A stretch of 64,000 nt of DNA from contig UGYN01000002.1 of assembly GCA_900457075.1 (NCBI GenBank), forward strand, positions 5,456,001-5,520,000. Reading direction: 5' to 3'. Source of the DNA: Serratia quinivorans. Its GTDB lineage: Bacteria; Pseudomonadota; Gammaproteobacteria; Enterobacterales; Enterobacteriaceae. This document shows positions 37,228-46,814 of this stretch, piece by piece. Every line of letters begins with the position of its first letter. Position 1 is the stretch's first letter. The position numbers were made by a program, and so were the translations under genes. Under the pieces are notes generated by a model that saw only the letters and a list, made by a program, of their open reading frames with translations, was not told the DNA's origin and did not search any database.

Positions 37228-39255
37228 GTGAACCTGCCTTTTTTGGAATGGAACCGTACCCCCTGGGGGAAGGCCAGCACTGGGCAATGGCGTTATGCGC
37301 TGCGCAATTCACTGGCGATGTGCCTTTCGTTATGGGTAGCGTTCGTCCTCAATCTTGACGAGCCTTACTGGGCACTCACCTCAGCGGCGGTGGTCAGTTT
37401 CCCCACCGTCGGTGGCGTGATCAGTAAAAGCATCGGGCGAGTTTTCGGCAGTCTGGTCGGTGCTGCCGCGTCAATGGCCATCGCCGGTCATTGCCTGAAC
37501 GATCCCTGGCTGTTCACTCTGTTCATTGCCGCCTGGATCGGCCTGTGCACTTACATCTCCAATCATTATCAAAACAACGTCTCCTACGCCTTTGCATTGG
37601 CGGGCTATACCGCCGCCATCATTGCCTTTAGTACGGTCAACGTCACCGACACCCAGCAAATCTTTGATATCGCCCAGGCGCGCGTTTGCGAGGTGATTAC
37701 CGGTATTCTGTGCGGCGGCCTGATGATGATGATCCTGCCCAGCACTTCGGACGGTGAAGCACTGTTGACCTCTCTGCGGCGCATGCACCTGCGGTTGCTG
37801 GAGCACGCCGCAATGCTGTGGCAACCCGAGATTACCGTACAGATGCGCACGTCACATGAAGGGGTCATCGGTCAGATCCTGACCATGAACCTGCTGCGTA
37901 TTCAGGCCTTCTGGAGCCACTACCGGCTGCGTCGGCAGAATAACCTGCTCAACTATATGCTGCATCAACAACTGCGCATTACCAGCGTGATCTCCAGCCT
38001 GCGGCGCATGCTGCTGAACTGGCCGGATCGCCCGGCCAACCTGGCGACCGTTTTGGATCAGTTGCTAAACGAGCTACGCAATCCCGATACCGATAAATAC
38101 CGGCTGGCCCGCATCCTGCAGCAGATAGCGCCGCAGGATCCTGCCGATTACCGCCACCGCGCCTTTTGGCTACGTCTACGCCATTTCTGTTGGTTGTACC
38201 TTAACTGCAGCCGCTGGTTACAACGGTTGGAGAACGCCACCCCGGTCAGCGAGATACAGCCGCCACGTGTGACTTCTCTGGCTCGTCATACCGACAGTTA
38301 CGAGGCCGCCTATAACGGCCTGCGCACTTTTCTGTGCATTATTCTCGGCTGTGCTTACTGGATTAACACCCAGTGGGACGCCGGCAGTTCGGCACTGACG
38401 CTGGTTGCCATCAGTTGCGTGCTCTATTCCTCCACGCCGTCCCCTATCAACAGCATCACCACCCTGCTCAAAGCGGTAACGCTGCTTTCGATCGTCTGTT
38501 TTTTGGTGAAGTTTGGCCTGATGATTCAGATAGATGATTTGTGGCTGTTCTGCGCCTTCCTGTTCCCGGTGCTGGTCACCATGCAGATGCTCAAGCTGCA
38601 GAATCCCTCCTATGCTGCACTCTGGGGGCAACTGATCGTGTTTATGGGCTCGTTTTTGTCCGTCACCAACCCGCCAAGCTACGATTATCAGTCGTTTATC
38701 AATGACAGCATCGGCAAAATTGTCGGCGTGCTATTAGCCGGCATGGCGTTCCAGATCTTGCGGCCGAGCTCAGACAAACGCAAAAGCCGGCGCATTATCC
38801 GCGCCCTACGGCGAGACTTTATCGATCAGCTGAGTAAAAAACCGCAGCAGAGCGAGAGCCAGTTTGAATCGCTGATTTATCACCGCATCAGCCAATTGAA
38901 TCAAAGCCAGGATCAAGAGGCGCGCAGTTGGTTATTGCGCTGGGGCGTGGTGCTGCTCAACTGCAGCCATATCGTTTGGCAACTGCGCGACTGGCAGACC
39001 CGCTCCGATCCGCTCTCGGCGGTACGCGACGTCTGCATTCACTGTTTGCGGGGCATTATGACGGAGAAAGGCGTACAGCACCGTTCGCTGGACGCCAGCC
39101 TGCAGGAGCTGCAGCGCATGAGCAATGCGTTGGCGCACCACCCGGAACAGGCGGCGCGCGATCTTGCCGGATTAATTTGGCGGCTTTACTGTTCGTTGCA
39201 ACAGTTACAGCAGGCGATCACCCCGCCTGACAGTACCGCGGCAACCGCGAGCTAA
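37228..39255 (+). CDS. ydhK: FUSC-family efflux protein YdhK
   Basis: 675 residues with two FUSC/aromatic-acid exporter halves, each with about six hydrophobic helices (about 30-190 and 355-510), separated by soluble segments. The first half has [39 protein letters not shown]. It is the membrane component for ydhIJ; substrate unknown, aromatic carboxylates by analogy to AaeB. Start GTG 37228. Confidence 0.9.
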   Translation: MNLPFLEWNRTPWGKASTGQWRYALRNSLAMCLSLWVAFVLNLDEPYWALTSAAVVSFPTVGGVISKSIGRVFGSLVGAAASMAIAGHCLNDPWLFTLFIAAWIGLCTYISNHYQNNVSYAFALAGYTAAIIAFSTVNVTDTQQIFDIAQARVCEVITGILCGGLMMMILPSTSDGEALLTSLRRMHLRLLEHAAMLWQPEITVQMRTSHEGVIGQILTMNLLRIQAFWSHYRLRRQNNLLNYMLHQQLRITSVISSLRRMLLNWPDRPANLATVLDQLLNELRNPDTDKYRLARILQQIAPQDPADYRHRAFWLRLRHFCWLYLNCSRWLQRLENATPVSEIQPPRVTSLARHTDSYEAAYNGLRTFLCIILGCAYWINTQWDAGSSALTLVAISCVLYSSTPSPINSITTLLKAVTLLSIVCFLVKFGLMIQIDDLWLFCAFLFPVLVTMQMLKLQNPSYAALWGQLIVFMGSFLSVTNPPSYDYQSFINDSIGKIVGVLLAGMAFQILRPSSDKRKSRRIIRALRRDFIDQLSKKPQQSESQFESLIYHRISQLNQSQDQEARSWLLRWGVVLLNCSHIVWQLRDWQTRSDPLSAVRDVCIHCLRGIMTEKGVQHRSLDASLQELQRMSNALAHHPEQAARDLAGLIWRLYCSLQQLQQAITPPDSTAATAS

Positions 39256-39264
39256 GCGTCTTTA

Positions 39265-39786
39265 TCACTTAATGACGCCGCAGGCGAAACGCTCCCCTCC
39301 GCCCCCCAGCGGTTTCGGGCTATCGGCGTGGTTATCGCCCCCGGCGTGCACCATCAGCGCCTTGCCGGTTATTTCACTGATTTTTTTCAACCGCGGCGCC
39401 AATACCGGATCCTTGGCCATACCGTCGTTGGTCACGTAAATCGCCGGCAGATCCCCCAAATGGCCGTCGGCATAGGGGCCAAGGTGTTTACCGGTTTTTT
39501 GCGGGTCAAAATGTCCGCCCGCTGCCAGCGCCGCAACCGCCTTGCCCTCTTTCATCCCCGGCTCGCAACTGCCGTTCTCATGAACGTGAAAACCGTGCAC
39601 GCCAGCCGGTAACGCTTTGAGCTGTGGGGTAAACAGCAGGCCGTAGGGCGTTTCGCTGATCGTCACTTTGCCAATTTCCTGACCAATTCCCTGTCCGGTC
39701 ACCAGATTCATGTCAACATCCACCGTCGCCGCCTGAGCAGCTCCGCAAGCCATCAGACCGAAGGCCGCATACCAATAATGTTTCAT
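39265..39786 (-). CDS. sodC: Periplasmic Cu,Zn superoxide dismutase
   Basis: 173 residues with an N-terminal signal peptide (about 1-20, ending in AQA). GVHGFHVHENGSC carries two Cu-binding His, AGGHFDP and HLGDLP the Zn/Cu ligands, and the C-terminal GGGGERFACGVIK is typical. Dismutates superoxide in the periplasm. Convergent end with ydhK 9 bp away. In E. coli the order ydhK-sodC-ydhF is uninterrupted; here the lipase is inserted. Confidence 0.95.
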   Translation of the reverse strand: MKHYWYAAFGLMACGAAQAATVDVDMNLVTGQGIGQEIGKVTISETPYGLLFTPQLKALPAGVHGFHVHENGSCEPGMKEGKAVAALAAGGHFDPQKTGKHLGPYADGHLGDLPAIYVTNDGMAKDPVLAPRLKKISEITGKALMVHAGGDNHADSPKPLGGGGERFACGVIK

Positions 39787-40026
39787 TAATCAATCTCCTT
39801 GGATTTCCTGTGAGTATTGAGTATACGAGAATCTGTGACGCCGACGCTCAAAATGCGCACAATTTTGCCGATCAAATTCGCATTATTAATAATTCATACT
39901 AATAATAATTCTACCGATGTCGGTCCTCTGACTAGCTGCCGTTCGGTATACCTTATTTACCTGCACAAGCTGCAACAGCTATTCAAAGATCACCCCGGCA
40001 ATGCAGCTAATTCATAAGGAACTGAT

Positions 40027-41877
40027 ATGGGAATCTTTAATTATCAAGAGCTCGACGAGGCAAAATCCAAGGCGTTATTCACTGACGCCCTGGCGATTTC
40101 CACCTATGCCTATCACAATATCGATAACGGCTTCGATGAGGGCTACCACAATACCGGTTTTGGGCTGGGCTTGCCCTTCACGCTGGTGACGGCGTTAATT
40201 GGTAGCACGCAATCACAGGGTGGGTTACCCGGCATTCCCTGGAACCCTGATTCGGAAAAGGCGGCGCTGGCGGCGGTAAATAACGCCGGTTGGTCATTGA
40301 TAGGGGCCGACCAATTGGGTTATAGCGGTAAAACCGACGCGCGTGGTACCTATTACGGTGAAACGCTGGGTTATACCACCGCTCAGGCCGAAGTATTGGG
40401 TAAATATGACAGCGAAGGTAATCTCACCTCCATTGGTATTGCTTTTCGTGGCACCAGCGGCCCACGCGAATCCCTGATTACCGATAGCATTGGAGATTTG
40501 ATTAATGACCTGCTGGCGGGGTTTGGCCCTGCCGGTTATGCCGATAATTACAGCCTGAAGGCCTTTGGTACCCTGCTGGGGGATGTCGCCAAATTTGCCC
40601 AGGCGCACGGGCTGAGCGGCGATGATGTGACCATCAGCGGCCACAGCCTGGGCGGGATGGCGGTGAACAGCATGGCGGCGCTCAGCGACGACAATTGGGG
40701 CGGCTTCTATGCGCAATCAAGCTATGTGGCTTTCGCCTCACCCACACAATACGAGACCGGCGGCAAGGTGATTAATATCGGCTATGAAAATGACCCGGTA
40801 TTCCGTGCGCTGGACGGCACCACGTTAACCCCGGCAACTTTTGGCGTGCATGATGCGCCGCAGGAGTCCGCCACCAATAATATCGTTAATTTCAACGATC
40901 ACTACGCCTCTGCCGCCTGGAATATTCTGCCCTTCTCAATCCTGAATATTCCAACCTGGCTATCCCATCTGCCATTCTTTTATCAGGACGGCTTGATGCG
41001 GGTGCTGAATTCAGAGTTTTATTCGCTGACCGGCAAAGACTCGACGGTGATTGTCTCCAACCTCTCGGATGTCACCCGCGGTACTACCTGGGTTGAAGAT
41101 CTCAATCGCAATGCCGAAAAACACAGCGGCCCGACCTTTATTGTCGGCAGTGACAGCAATGATTTAATCAAGGGCGGCACCGGCAACGATTATCTTGAGG
41201 GGCGCGCCGGTAATGACACTTTCCGCGACAACGGTGGTTTCAATATAATTTCCGGCGGCGAAGGCAATAACACCCTGGATCTGCAGCAGGCATTGAAAAA
41301 TAGCGAGGTCGCCTACGACGGCAATACGCTCTACCTGCGTGACGCCAAAGGCGGCATCACTCTGGCCGAGGATATTGGCACACTGCGCACGAAAGAAACC
41401 TCTTGGATAATCTTCAGCAAAGAGCTGGATCATCAGGTTACCAGCGCCGGATTAAAATCGAGCGAAGGGCTAAAAGCCTATGCTTCGTCGCTCAACGGCG
41501 GCGCGGGCGATGACAACCTGCAGGCGCGTGCCAATGATAAATGGCTGTTCGGCGACGATGGCAACGACACCCTGCTTGGCCATGCCGGCGGCAATTTAAC
41601 CTTCGTCGGCGGCGCCGGTAACGACGTCATACACAGTCAGGGCGGCAGCAACACCTTCCTGTTCAGTGGCGACTTTGGTCAGGACCAGATTTACGGCTAT
41701 CAGGCGCAGGACAAACTGGTCTTTATGGGGACCGATGGCAGTAGCGAAGGCGGAAACTTCCGAGATTTCGTTTCTGAAGTGAACGACAATCTGGTGTTTA
41801 ACTTTGGCGGCAATACGGTCACGCTGGTCGGACTGGGGCTAAACAGCCTGTCGGACGGCCAGGTGGTGCTGGCCTGA
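40027..41877 (+). CDS. lipA: Family I.3 RTX lipase (LipA-type)
   Basis: 616 residues, very similar to S. marcescens LipA. GHSLGG carries the catalytic Ser about residue 207, followed by an RTX tail with GGTGNDYLEGRAGNDT, GGAGDDNL, GDDGNDTLLGHAGG and GGAGNDVIHSQGG (Ca-binding nonapeptides), and the C-terminus DGQVVLA. No Sec signal: secretion is by the Lip (LipBCD) ABC exporter, not encoded in the window. Inserted between sodC and ydhF, where E. coli has nothing. Also described as polyurethanase in some Serratia. Confidence 0.95.
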   Translation: MGIFNYQELDEAKSKALFTDALAISTYAYHNIDNGFDEGYHNTGFGLGLPFTLVTALIGSTQSQGGLPGIPWNPDSEKAALAAVNNAGWSLIGADQLGYSGKTDARGTYYGETLGYTTAQAEVLGKYDSEGNLTSIGIAFRGTSGPRESLITDSIGDLINDLLAGFGPAGYADNYSLKAFGTLLGDVAKFAQAHGLSGDDVTISGHSLGGMAVNSMAALSDDNWGGFYAQSSYVAFASPTQYETGGKVINIGYENDPVFRALDGTTLTPATFGVHDAPQESATNNIVNFNDHYASAAWNILPFSILNIPTWLSHLPFFYQDGLMRVLNSEFYSLTGKDSTVIVSNLSDVTRGTTWVEDLNRNAEKHSGPTFIVGSDSNDLIKGGTGNDYLEGRAGNDTFRDNGGFNIISGGEGNNTLDLQQALKNSEVAYDGNTLYLRDAKGGITLAEDIGTLRTKETSWIIFSKELDHQVTSAGLKSSEGLKAYASSLNGGAGDDNLQARANDKWLFGDDGNDTLLGHAGGNLTFVGGAGNDVIHSQGGSNTFLFSGDFGQDQIYGYQAQDKLVFMGTDGSSEGGNFRDFVSEVNDNLVFNFGGNTVTLVGLGLNSLSDGQVVLA

Positions 41878-41900
41878 TGCCCCGAAGAATCAAAAAGTAA

Positions 41901-41930
41901 AACCGGGCAGTCACCGCTGCCCGGCTTCTT
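41901..41930. terminator. Terminator lipA / ydhF
   Basis: AACCGGGCAG / CTGCCCGGCTT stem after lipA with a short T-rich run (TTCTT); shared with the convergent ydhF gene. Confidence 0.65.
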
Positions 41931-41944
41931 ATGATTATAGTGAT

Positions 41945-42841
41945 TTAAGGTACGTCGTAACCCAGGGCCGCCTTGCGAATACGGAACCACTGCTGACGAC
42001 TCAACGTCAACTGCTGTGCCTGCAGCGCCGAACGCACGCGCTCAATCTTGCCGGAGCCAATAATCGGCAGAGGAGACGACGGCAAACGCATCACCCAGGC
42101 GTAGACCACCTGTTCGATAGACTCGGCGCCAATCTCCAGCGCCACCGCCTGCAGCTCATCGCGCAGTGGCTGGAATTCGGCGTCGCTGAACAGACGGCCG
42201 CCGCCCAAACAAGACCAGGCCATCGGCTTGATGCGCAATTGCTGGCACTGATCCAGCGTGCCATCCAGAATAGCCGGCTGATGGATCGGCGAAATCTCCA
42301 GTTGATTGGTCACCAGTGAGAACGGCAGACGCGACTGCAACAGCGTGAACTGCGTCGTGGTGAAGTTGGATACGCCGAAATGGCGTACCTTGCCGCTTTT
42401 ATGCAGCGCCACAAAGGCTTCGGCCACCTCATCGGCATCCATTAACGGATCCGGACGGTGGATCAGCAGCAGATCGAGGTAATCGGTATGCAGATGCTCC
42501 AGTGAGCGTTCCGCACTGTTAACGATATGCTCACGGTCAGTAATGTAGTGGCCAATCGGGTTACCCGGTTTGGCGGTGGTGGCGATACCGCATTTGGACA
42601 CCAGTTCCATCGACTGGCGCAGTGAAGGCTTCAGGCGCATCGCTTCACCAAAGGCTTGTTCGCAGGCATAGCCGCCGTAAATGTCCGCATGGTCAGCGGT
42701 AGTGACACCCAGCTCAATATGCTGCTCAATAAACGTCAGCAACTGCTGTGGTGACATGCCCCACTCCATCAAACGCCAGTATCCGCAAATCATGCGGGAA
42801 AATTCAGGCCCCTGCGGCGCGAGCTGTACACGGTTTACCAT
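41945..42841 (-). CDS. ydhF: Aldo/keto reductase YdhF
   Basis: 298 residues, the E. coli length. TIM-barrel aldo/keto reductase: DHADIYGGYACE (Tyr of the tetrad), SKCGIAT (Lys), LLIHRPDPLMDADE (His) and GSGKIERVRSAL (NADPH binding). Substrate unknown. I start at ATG 42841 (MVNRVQLAPQGPEFSR), matching E. coli; the upstream in-frame extension of 13 codons lacks support. Next to ydhL as in E. coli. Confidence 0.93.
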   Translation of the reverse strand: MVNRVQLAPQGPEFSRMICGYWRLMEWGMSPQQLLTFIEQHIELGVTTADHADIYGGYACEQAFGEAMRLKPSLRQSMELVSKCGIATTAKPGNPIGHYITDREHIVNSAERSLEHLHTDYLDLLLIHRPDPLMDADEVAEAFVALHKSGKVRHFGVSNFTTTQFTLLQSRLPFSLVTNQLEISPIHQPAILDGTLDQCQQLRIKPMAWSCLGGGRLFSDAEFQPLRDELQAVALEIGAESIEQVVYAWVMRLPSSPLPIIGSGKIERVRSALQAQQLTLSRQQWFRIRKAALGYDVP

Positions 42842-42940
42842 TGTTGAAACCTCATGACATTGTTTAATGCCAGCATACACAAGCGGATAACACGGTGGGA
42901 AGAGGAAAGCCGCGCTTACGTGCGGCAGATCAGAAATGAC

Positions 42941-43180
42941 TTAGAACAACGACGGTTGTTCCGGCAAGGGCTCATCCGGCTGTTTACTGGCTCGCTGCAG
43001 GCGCAGCAAGCGTTGGTGGCACAGACGCAGCACGTCGCGTTTTTGTGCATCGCTCATTTGCATCCAGCCAAAGCGTTCCTCGCGGCTGCGCAGGCAACCA
43101 CGGCAAAAGCCGCGATCGTCGGCCTGACAAATGCCGCGACACGGGCTGGGGATATCAAAAAACTCGAGCTGCTGCGCCAC
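42941..43180 (-). CDS. ydhL: DUF1289 protein YdhL
   Basis: 79 residues with SPCRGICQADDRGFCRGC, the four-Cys DUF1289 motif that likely binds an Fe-S cluster or zinc, and the ending EQPSLF as in E. coli. GTG start 43180 with AGGAGG. Function unknown. It lies 22 bp from the LysR gene on the same strand. Confidence 0.9.
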   Translation of the reverse strand: MAQQLEFFDIPSPCRGICQADDRGFCRGCLRSREERFGWMQMSDAQKRDVLRLCHQRLLRLQRASKQPDEPLPEQPSLF

Positions 43181-43201
43181 ACGTCCTCCTGCGTTCTCTT
43201 G

Positions 43202-44131
43202 CTAATTGAAGACGCCATCGGCGCCGCTGGCAAGTGACTTTTCGGCATGTCGGTGAAAATAGTCGCGTAAATAACGCAGCGCCTGACGATTTTTCTCCGG
43301 CATTGCCCGTTCTAGCGTCAGCGCGTGCAGCCGCAGCGGGGCCGGTCGCCATTCAGGCATCAGTTGGATCAGTTCACCGCGCTGCAATTCATCCTCTATT
43401 TCATACAGCGGTTGAATCGAGATCCCCAGACCGCTGCGAGTGAAGCCGCGCATCACGGTCATGCTGTCGCTGACGATCTGCCCTTCCGCCAGACGTAATT
43501 TTAGCTGCTGACCGCCCTGATGATGCAAATCCAGATGCGCCCCGCTGAAAGCGCCCGAGATCCAGCGATGCTGCACCAGGTCCTGCGGCGCTTCCGGCAC
43601 CCCGTACTGGCTAAGGTAGCGCGGAGCGGCACACAGCACCATTGGCCATTCGGCCAGTGGGTGAGCAATCATATTGGCATCGGCCAGTTGACGATTGACC
43701 CGCAGTGCAATGTCGATCCGTTGTTCGATCATGTCGACGATTCGATCGTCCGCCAACACCCGCAGAGTCAGTTTGGGATGCGCCTGCAGCAGCGGTGCCA
43801 GCGCCTCTGCGAGCGGACGGCCGCCGATGCCAATGGTCGTAGCGATACGCAACTCCCCCACCAGAGTGTCACGCAACTCGGCCAGCCGTTGTTCAGCCTG
43901 CTGCGCCTGAAACAGCATTGCCTCGCAGCCGGGGTGAAATGCTGCCCCTGCCTCGGTCAGCGCCAGCCGTCGCGTAGAACGATGTAACAACGGCACACCG
44001 AGCGCTTTTTCCAACGAACGCATATGCTGGCTGACCGCCGATGGCGTCATGCCCAGCCGCCGGGCCGCGCCGGCAAAGGATCCTTCCGCCACCACGGTAG
44101 CGAAAACCGCCATTCGATTCAGTTTATCCAC
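43202..44131 (-). CDS. LysR-family regulator
   Basis: 309 residues: N-terminal winged HTH (SFAGAARRLGMTPSAVSQHMRSLEKALGVPLLHRSTRRLALTEAG) and a substrate-binding co-inducer domain (about 90-295). Divergent from an NAD(P)-binding protein gene, the usual layout of a LysR regulator with its target. Inducer unknown. Not obviously a named E. coli regulator. Confidence 0.85.
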   Translation of the reverse strand: MDKLNRMAVFATVVAEGSFAGAARRLGMTPSAVSQHMRSLEKALGVPLLHRSTRRLALTEAGAAFHPGCEAMLFQAQQAEQRLAELRDTLVGELRIATTIGIGGRPLAEALAPLLQAHPKLTLRVLADDRIVDMIEQRIDIALRVNRQLADANMIAHPLAEWPMVLCAAPRYLSQYGVPEAPQDLVQHRWISGAFSGAHLDLHHQGGQQLKLRLAEGQIVSDSMTVMRGFTRSGLGISIQPLYEIEDELQRGELIQLMPEWRPAPLRLHALTLERAMPEKNRQALRYLRDYFHRHAEKSLASGADGVFN

Positions 44132-44254
44132 GATTATGAAGTTTTACTTACTCAAGAAAGCATGAATATGGCACTAATCAACTCTATTGTTAAGTACTAC
44201 ATTGTAGATACGCGCTCAGGTGAATCTGAGCTGATACACGACAGGAGCAAACAG

Positions 44255-44896
44255 ATGAAAGTAGCCATTATTGGAGCAACAGGTTTTGTTGGCCGCCGCG
44301 TGGTGGATGAAGCGCTGAACCGCGGTTTGCAGGTCACGGCGATTGCACGTCAGCAAAAAGATTTGCCTGACAACGCAAACCTGACCATCGCTTTGGGCGA
44401 CGTCGCCGACACCGAATGGCTGGCAAAACAGCTAACCGGTCAGGACGCGGTAATCAGCGCCTTTAATCCGGGTTGGGCGGAAGAAAACCTGTACGAGAAA
44501 ACCACCAGGGGCTCACAACAGATCCTGGACGCGGTGAAAAAATCCGGCGTCAAACGCCTGTTGGTGGTTGGCGGTGCCGGCAGCCTGGAAGTGGCTCCGG
44601 GCGTTGAACTGGTCGATACCCCGCAGTTCCCGGAAAATATCCGTCCGGGCGCTCAGGCCGTGCGTGATTTACGCAATAAATTGCGCAATGACTCTCAACT
44701 GGACTGGACCTATTTGTCTCCGGCGGCACTGCTGGAGCCCGGCAAGCGTACCGGTCAGTTCCGTCTGGGCACCACCAAACTGCTGATGAACGGCCAGGCC
44801 CCGGCGGGTATCTCCGTGGAAGACCTGTCGGTAGCGATTATCGATGAGATCGAAAAACCGCAGTTTATTAAAGCGCAATTTACCGCCGCCTATTAA
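44255..44896 (+). CDS. NAD(P)-binding protein (NmrA/SDR-like)
   Basis: 213 residues with an N-terminal Rossmann motif GATGFVGRRVVDEAL and RLLVVGGAGS, similar to atypical SDR/YwnB-type flavin reductase-like proteins. ATG 44255 lies 7 nt after AGGAG (44243-44247); the upstream frame to 44024 runs through the LysR gene and is not used. Probably controlled by the divergent LysR protein; the substrate is unknown. Confidence 0.85.
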   Translation: MKVAIIGATGFVGRRVVDEALNRGLQVTAIARQQKDLPDNANLTIALGDVADTEWLAKQLTGQDAVISAFNPGWAEENLYEKTTRGSQQILDAVKKSGVKRLLVVGGAGSLEVAPGVELVDTPQFPENIRPGAQAVRDLRNKLRNDSQLDWTYLSPAALLEPGKRTGQFRLGTTKLLMNGQAPAGISVEDLSVAIIDEIEKPQFIKAQFTAAY

Positions 44897-44918
44897 TCAT
44901 TCTCGCCTTAATCCCCCG

Positions 44919-44946
44919 CGCCAGACCGCCCGGTCTGGCGTCTCTC
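44919..44946 (+). terminator. Terminator-like hairpin after the NAD(P)-binding gene
   Basis: CGCCAGACC / GGTCTGGCG, a 9-bp perfect stem with a GCCC loop, followed by TCTCTC rather than a T run. Confidence 0.6.
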
Positions 44947-44988
44947 AAGCTAAACCAAAATTAAACAACTCTGCCACCAAACTGAATC

Positions 44989-45005
44989 TCTAAGGTTTTC
45001 TTAAG
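44989..45005 (+). promoter_or_regulatory. PmrA-box-like site before eptA
   Basis: TCTAAG-GTTTT-CTTAAG fits the PmrA (BasR) direct repeat (C/T)TTAA(G/T)-N5-(C/T)TTAA(G/T) with one mismatch. It sits about 48-64 bp before eptA, in the usual place for an activator overlapping the -35. Confidence 0.6.
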
Positions 45006-45052
45006 TTTCATCCTGTAAATTTCAGCGCATTACACAATATCAGGATTCAGAT

Positions 45053-46696
45053 TTGGCAATGTCGTTACGTCAACGCTTACAGTGCAACAGCCTGGGTTTT
45101 ATCCTCGCCAGTGCCTTATTCTTCACTCTGTTCCAGAATGCGTTATTCCTTCATAAAGCCTGGTCGTATATCACCTTCGATAACCTCCACAGCGTAATTT
45201 TCGCCGCCACCATGCCGGTGGTGATTTTCTGTGCGCTGAATATTATCTTCAGCGTGCTGACCGTGCCGTTCTTGCGCAAGCCACTGATGATTTTCTTCCT
45301 GCTCGGCAGCGCGGCCGCCAACTACTTTATGTTCAGTTACGGCGTGGTGATCGACGGCAATATGATGCAGAACGCCTTCGAAACCAATCCCCAGGAAGCA
45401 ACGGCGCTGTTGACGCCACGCATGGGTCTGTGGCTGTTCCTGCTGGGTATTCTGCCTGCGGTATTGGTTTGCTTTATCGAAATCCGTAAAACTCGCCCAT
45501 GGTGGTACATGGTCGGGTTGCGTGCCGCTAACGTGATGCTCTCGGTAGTGGTGATCCTGATTATCGCCGCCCTGTTTTATAAGGATTACGCCTCGCTGAT
45601 CCGCAATAACAAAAGCGTGGTGAAAATGCTGACGCCGTCGAACTTCGTTTCCGGCACCATCAAATTTACCCAGCAACGTTACTTCACCCGCAATTTGCCG
45701 CTGGTGAAAATCGGTGAAGATGCACGTAAAGGGCCAGTAATCACCGCACAGCAAAAGAAAACCCTGGTGATTCTGGTGGTCGGGGAAACGGCGCGCGCCG
45801 AGAACTTCTCATTGGGCGGCTATGAGCGTGAAACCAATCCGCGTCTGAAGCAGGACAACGTGGTGTATTTTAAAAACGCCAGCTCCTGCGGCACCGAAAC
45901 GGCGATCTCCGTGCCTTGCATGTTCTCCAACATGCCACGCAAGGATTATGACGCCACCCAGGCTACCCATCAGGAGGGCATGCTTGACGTACTGGCGCAT
46001 GCCGGTGTCAATGTGTTGTGGCGTGAAAACGACGGCGGATGCAAAGGTGCCTGCGATCGCGTGCCACACGTTGACATGACCAAGCTAAAACTGCCGCAGG
46101 ATTGCGACGGTGAAGTCTGCATGGATAACGTGCTGCTGTATAAACTTAACGACTACATCAACAGCCTGAAAGACGACGGCGTGATAGTGCTGCACCAGAT
46201 GGGCAGCCACGGGCCGGCCTATTTCCGTCGCAGTACGCCAGAGTTCCAGAAGTTCTCACCCACCTGCAACAGTAATCAGATCCAGGATTGCAGCCACGAG
46301 CAGTTGGTGAATACCTATGACAACTCGCTGCTGTATACCGACGCCATGCTGGACGACACCATCAAGCTATTGCAACAGCACAGCGACAAGTTCAACACCG
46401 CGCTGGTGTATCTCTCTGACCACGGTGAATCGCTGGGCGAAAACGGCATGTATCTGCACGGCACCCCTTACGTGTTTGCGCCAAGCCAGCAGACCCATGT
46501 CCCCTTCCTGATGTGGATGTCTGCGGACTATGAGCGCAACTTCAAGGTTGATCGCCAGTGCCTGAGTACCATGGCAGAAAAGGATGATATCTCGCAGGAC
46601 AACCTGTTCCACACCATGCTCGGCATGCTGAACGTGCAAACCCGTGAATATCAACCGCAGCTCGATATTCTGCAACGCTGCCGGGGAGCCGCCTAA
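45053..46696 (+). CDS. eptA: Lipid A phosphoethanolamine transferase EptA
   Basis: 547 residues: five N-terminal membrane helices (about 13-180), then a periplasmic sulfatase-like domain. GETARAENFSLGGYERETNP binds Zn, ASSCGTETAISVPCMFS carries the catalytic Thr (about 280) and YLSDHGESLGENGMYLHG more Zn ligands. It adds phosphoethanolamine to lipid A and lowers polymyxin susceptibility when expressed. TTG 45053 has AGGA at 7 nt; ATG 45059 would have 13. In E. coli eptA is joined to basRS; here it is a single gene before nemR. Confidence 0.93.
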   Translation: MAMSLRQRLQCNSLGFILASALFFTLFQNALFLHKAWSYITFDNLHSVIFAATMPVVIFCALNIIFSVLTVPFLRKPLMIFFLLGSAAANYFMFSYGVVIDGNMMQNAFETNPQEATALLTPRMGLWLFLLGILPAVLVCFIEIRKTRPWWYMVGLRAANVMLSVVVILIIAALFYKDYASLIRNNKSVVKMLTPSNFVSGTIKFTQQRYFTRNLPLVKIGEDARKGPVITAQQKKTLVILVVGETARAENFSLGGYERETNPRLKQDNVVYFKNASSCGTETAISVPCMFSNMPRKDYDATQATHQEGMLDVLAHAGVNVLWRENDGGCKGACDRVPHVDMTKLKLPQDCDGEVCMDNVLLYKLNDYINSLKDDGVIVLHQMGSHGPAYFRRSTPEFQKFSPTCNSNQIQDCSHEQLVNTYDNSLLYTDAMLDDTIKLLQQHSDKFNTALVYLSDHGESLGENGMYLHGTPYVFAPSQQTHVPFLMWMSADYERNFKVDRQCLSTMAEKDDISQDNLFHTMLGMLNVQTREYQPQLDILQRCRGAA

Positions 46697-46741
46697 GGGC
46701 TTAACTTCCGCACTTTATTCAGGCAAAGTATCACTCATCGT

Positions 46742-46770
46742 AACCGGCATTTTTATGCCGGTTTTTTTAT
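46742..46770 (+). terminator. eptA terminator
   Basis: AACCGGCAT / ATGCCGGTT hairpin with a TTTT loop, followed by seven T. It ends just before the nemR promoter. Confidence 0.85.
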
Positions 46771-46775
46771 TGTTA

Positions 46776-46804
46776 TTGACCTAGACCAATCGGTCTATTA
46801 TGCT
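46776..46804 (+). promoter_or_regulatory. nemR promoter and NemR operator
   Basis: -35 TTGACC (46776-46781), a 17-bp spacer and -10 TATGCT (46799-46804). The palindrome TAGACC-AATC-GGTCTA (46782-46797) fills the spacer, ideal for repression. With this -10 the in-frame ATG at 46800 cannot be the start. Confidence 0.58.
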
Positions 46805-46814
46805 GACACCCATT

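Noticed and set aside
39830..39930. Fur box upstream of lipA
   Set aside because: TAATAAT-rich tracts give only about 10 of 19 matches; ordinary AT-rich DNA.
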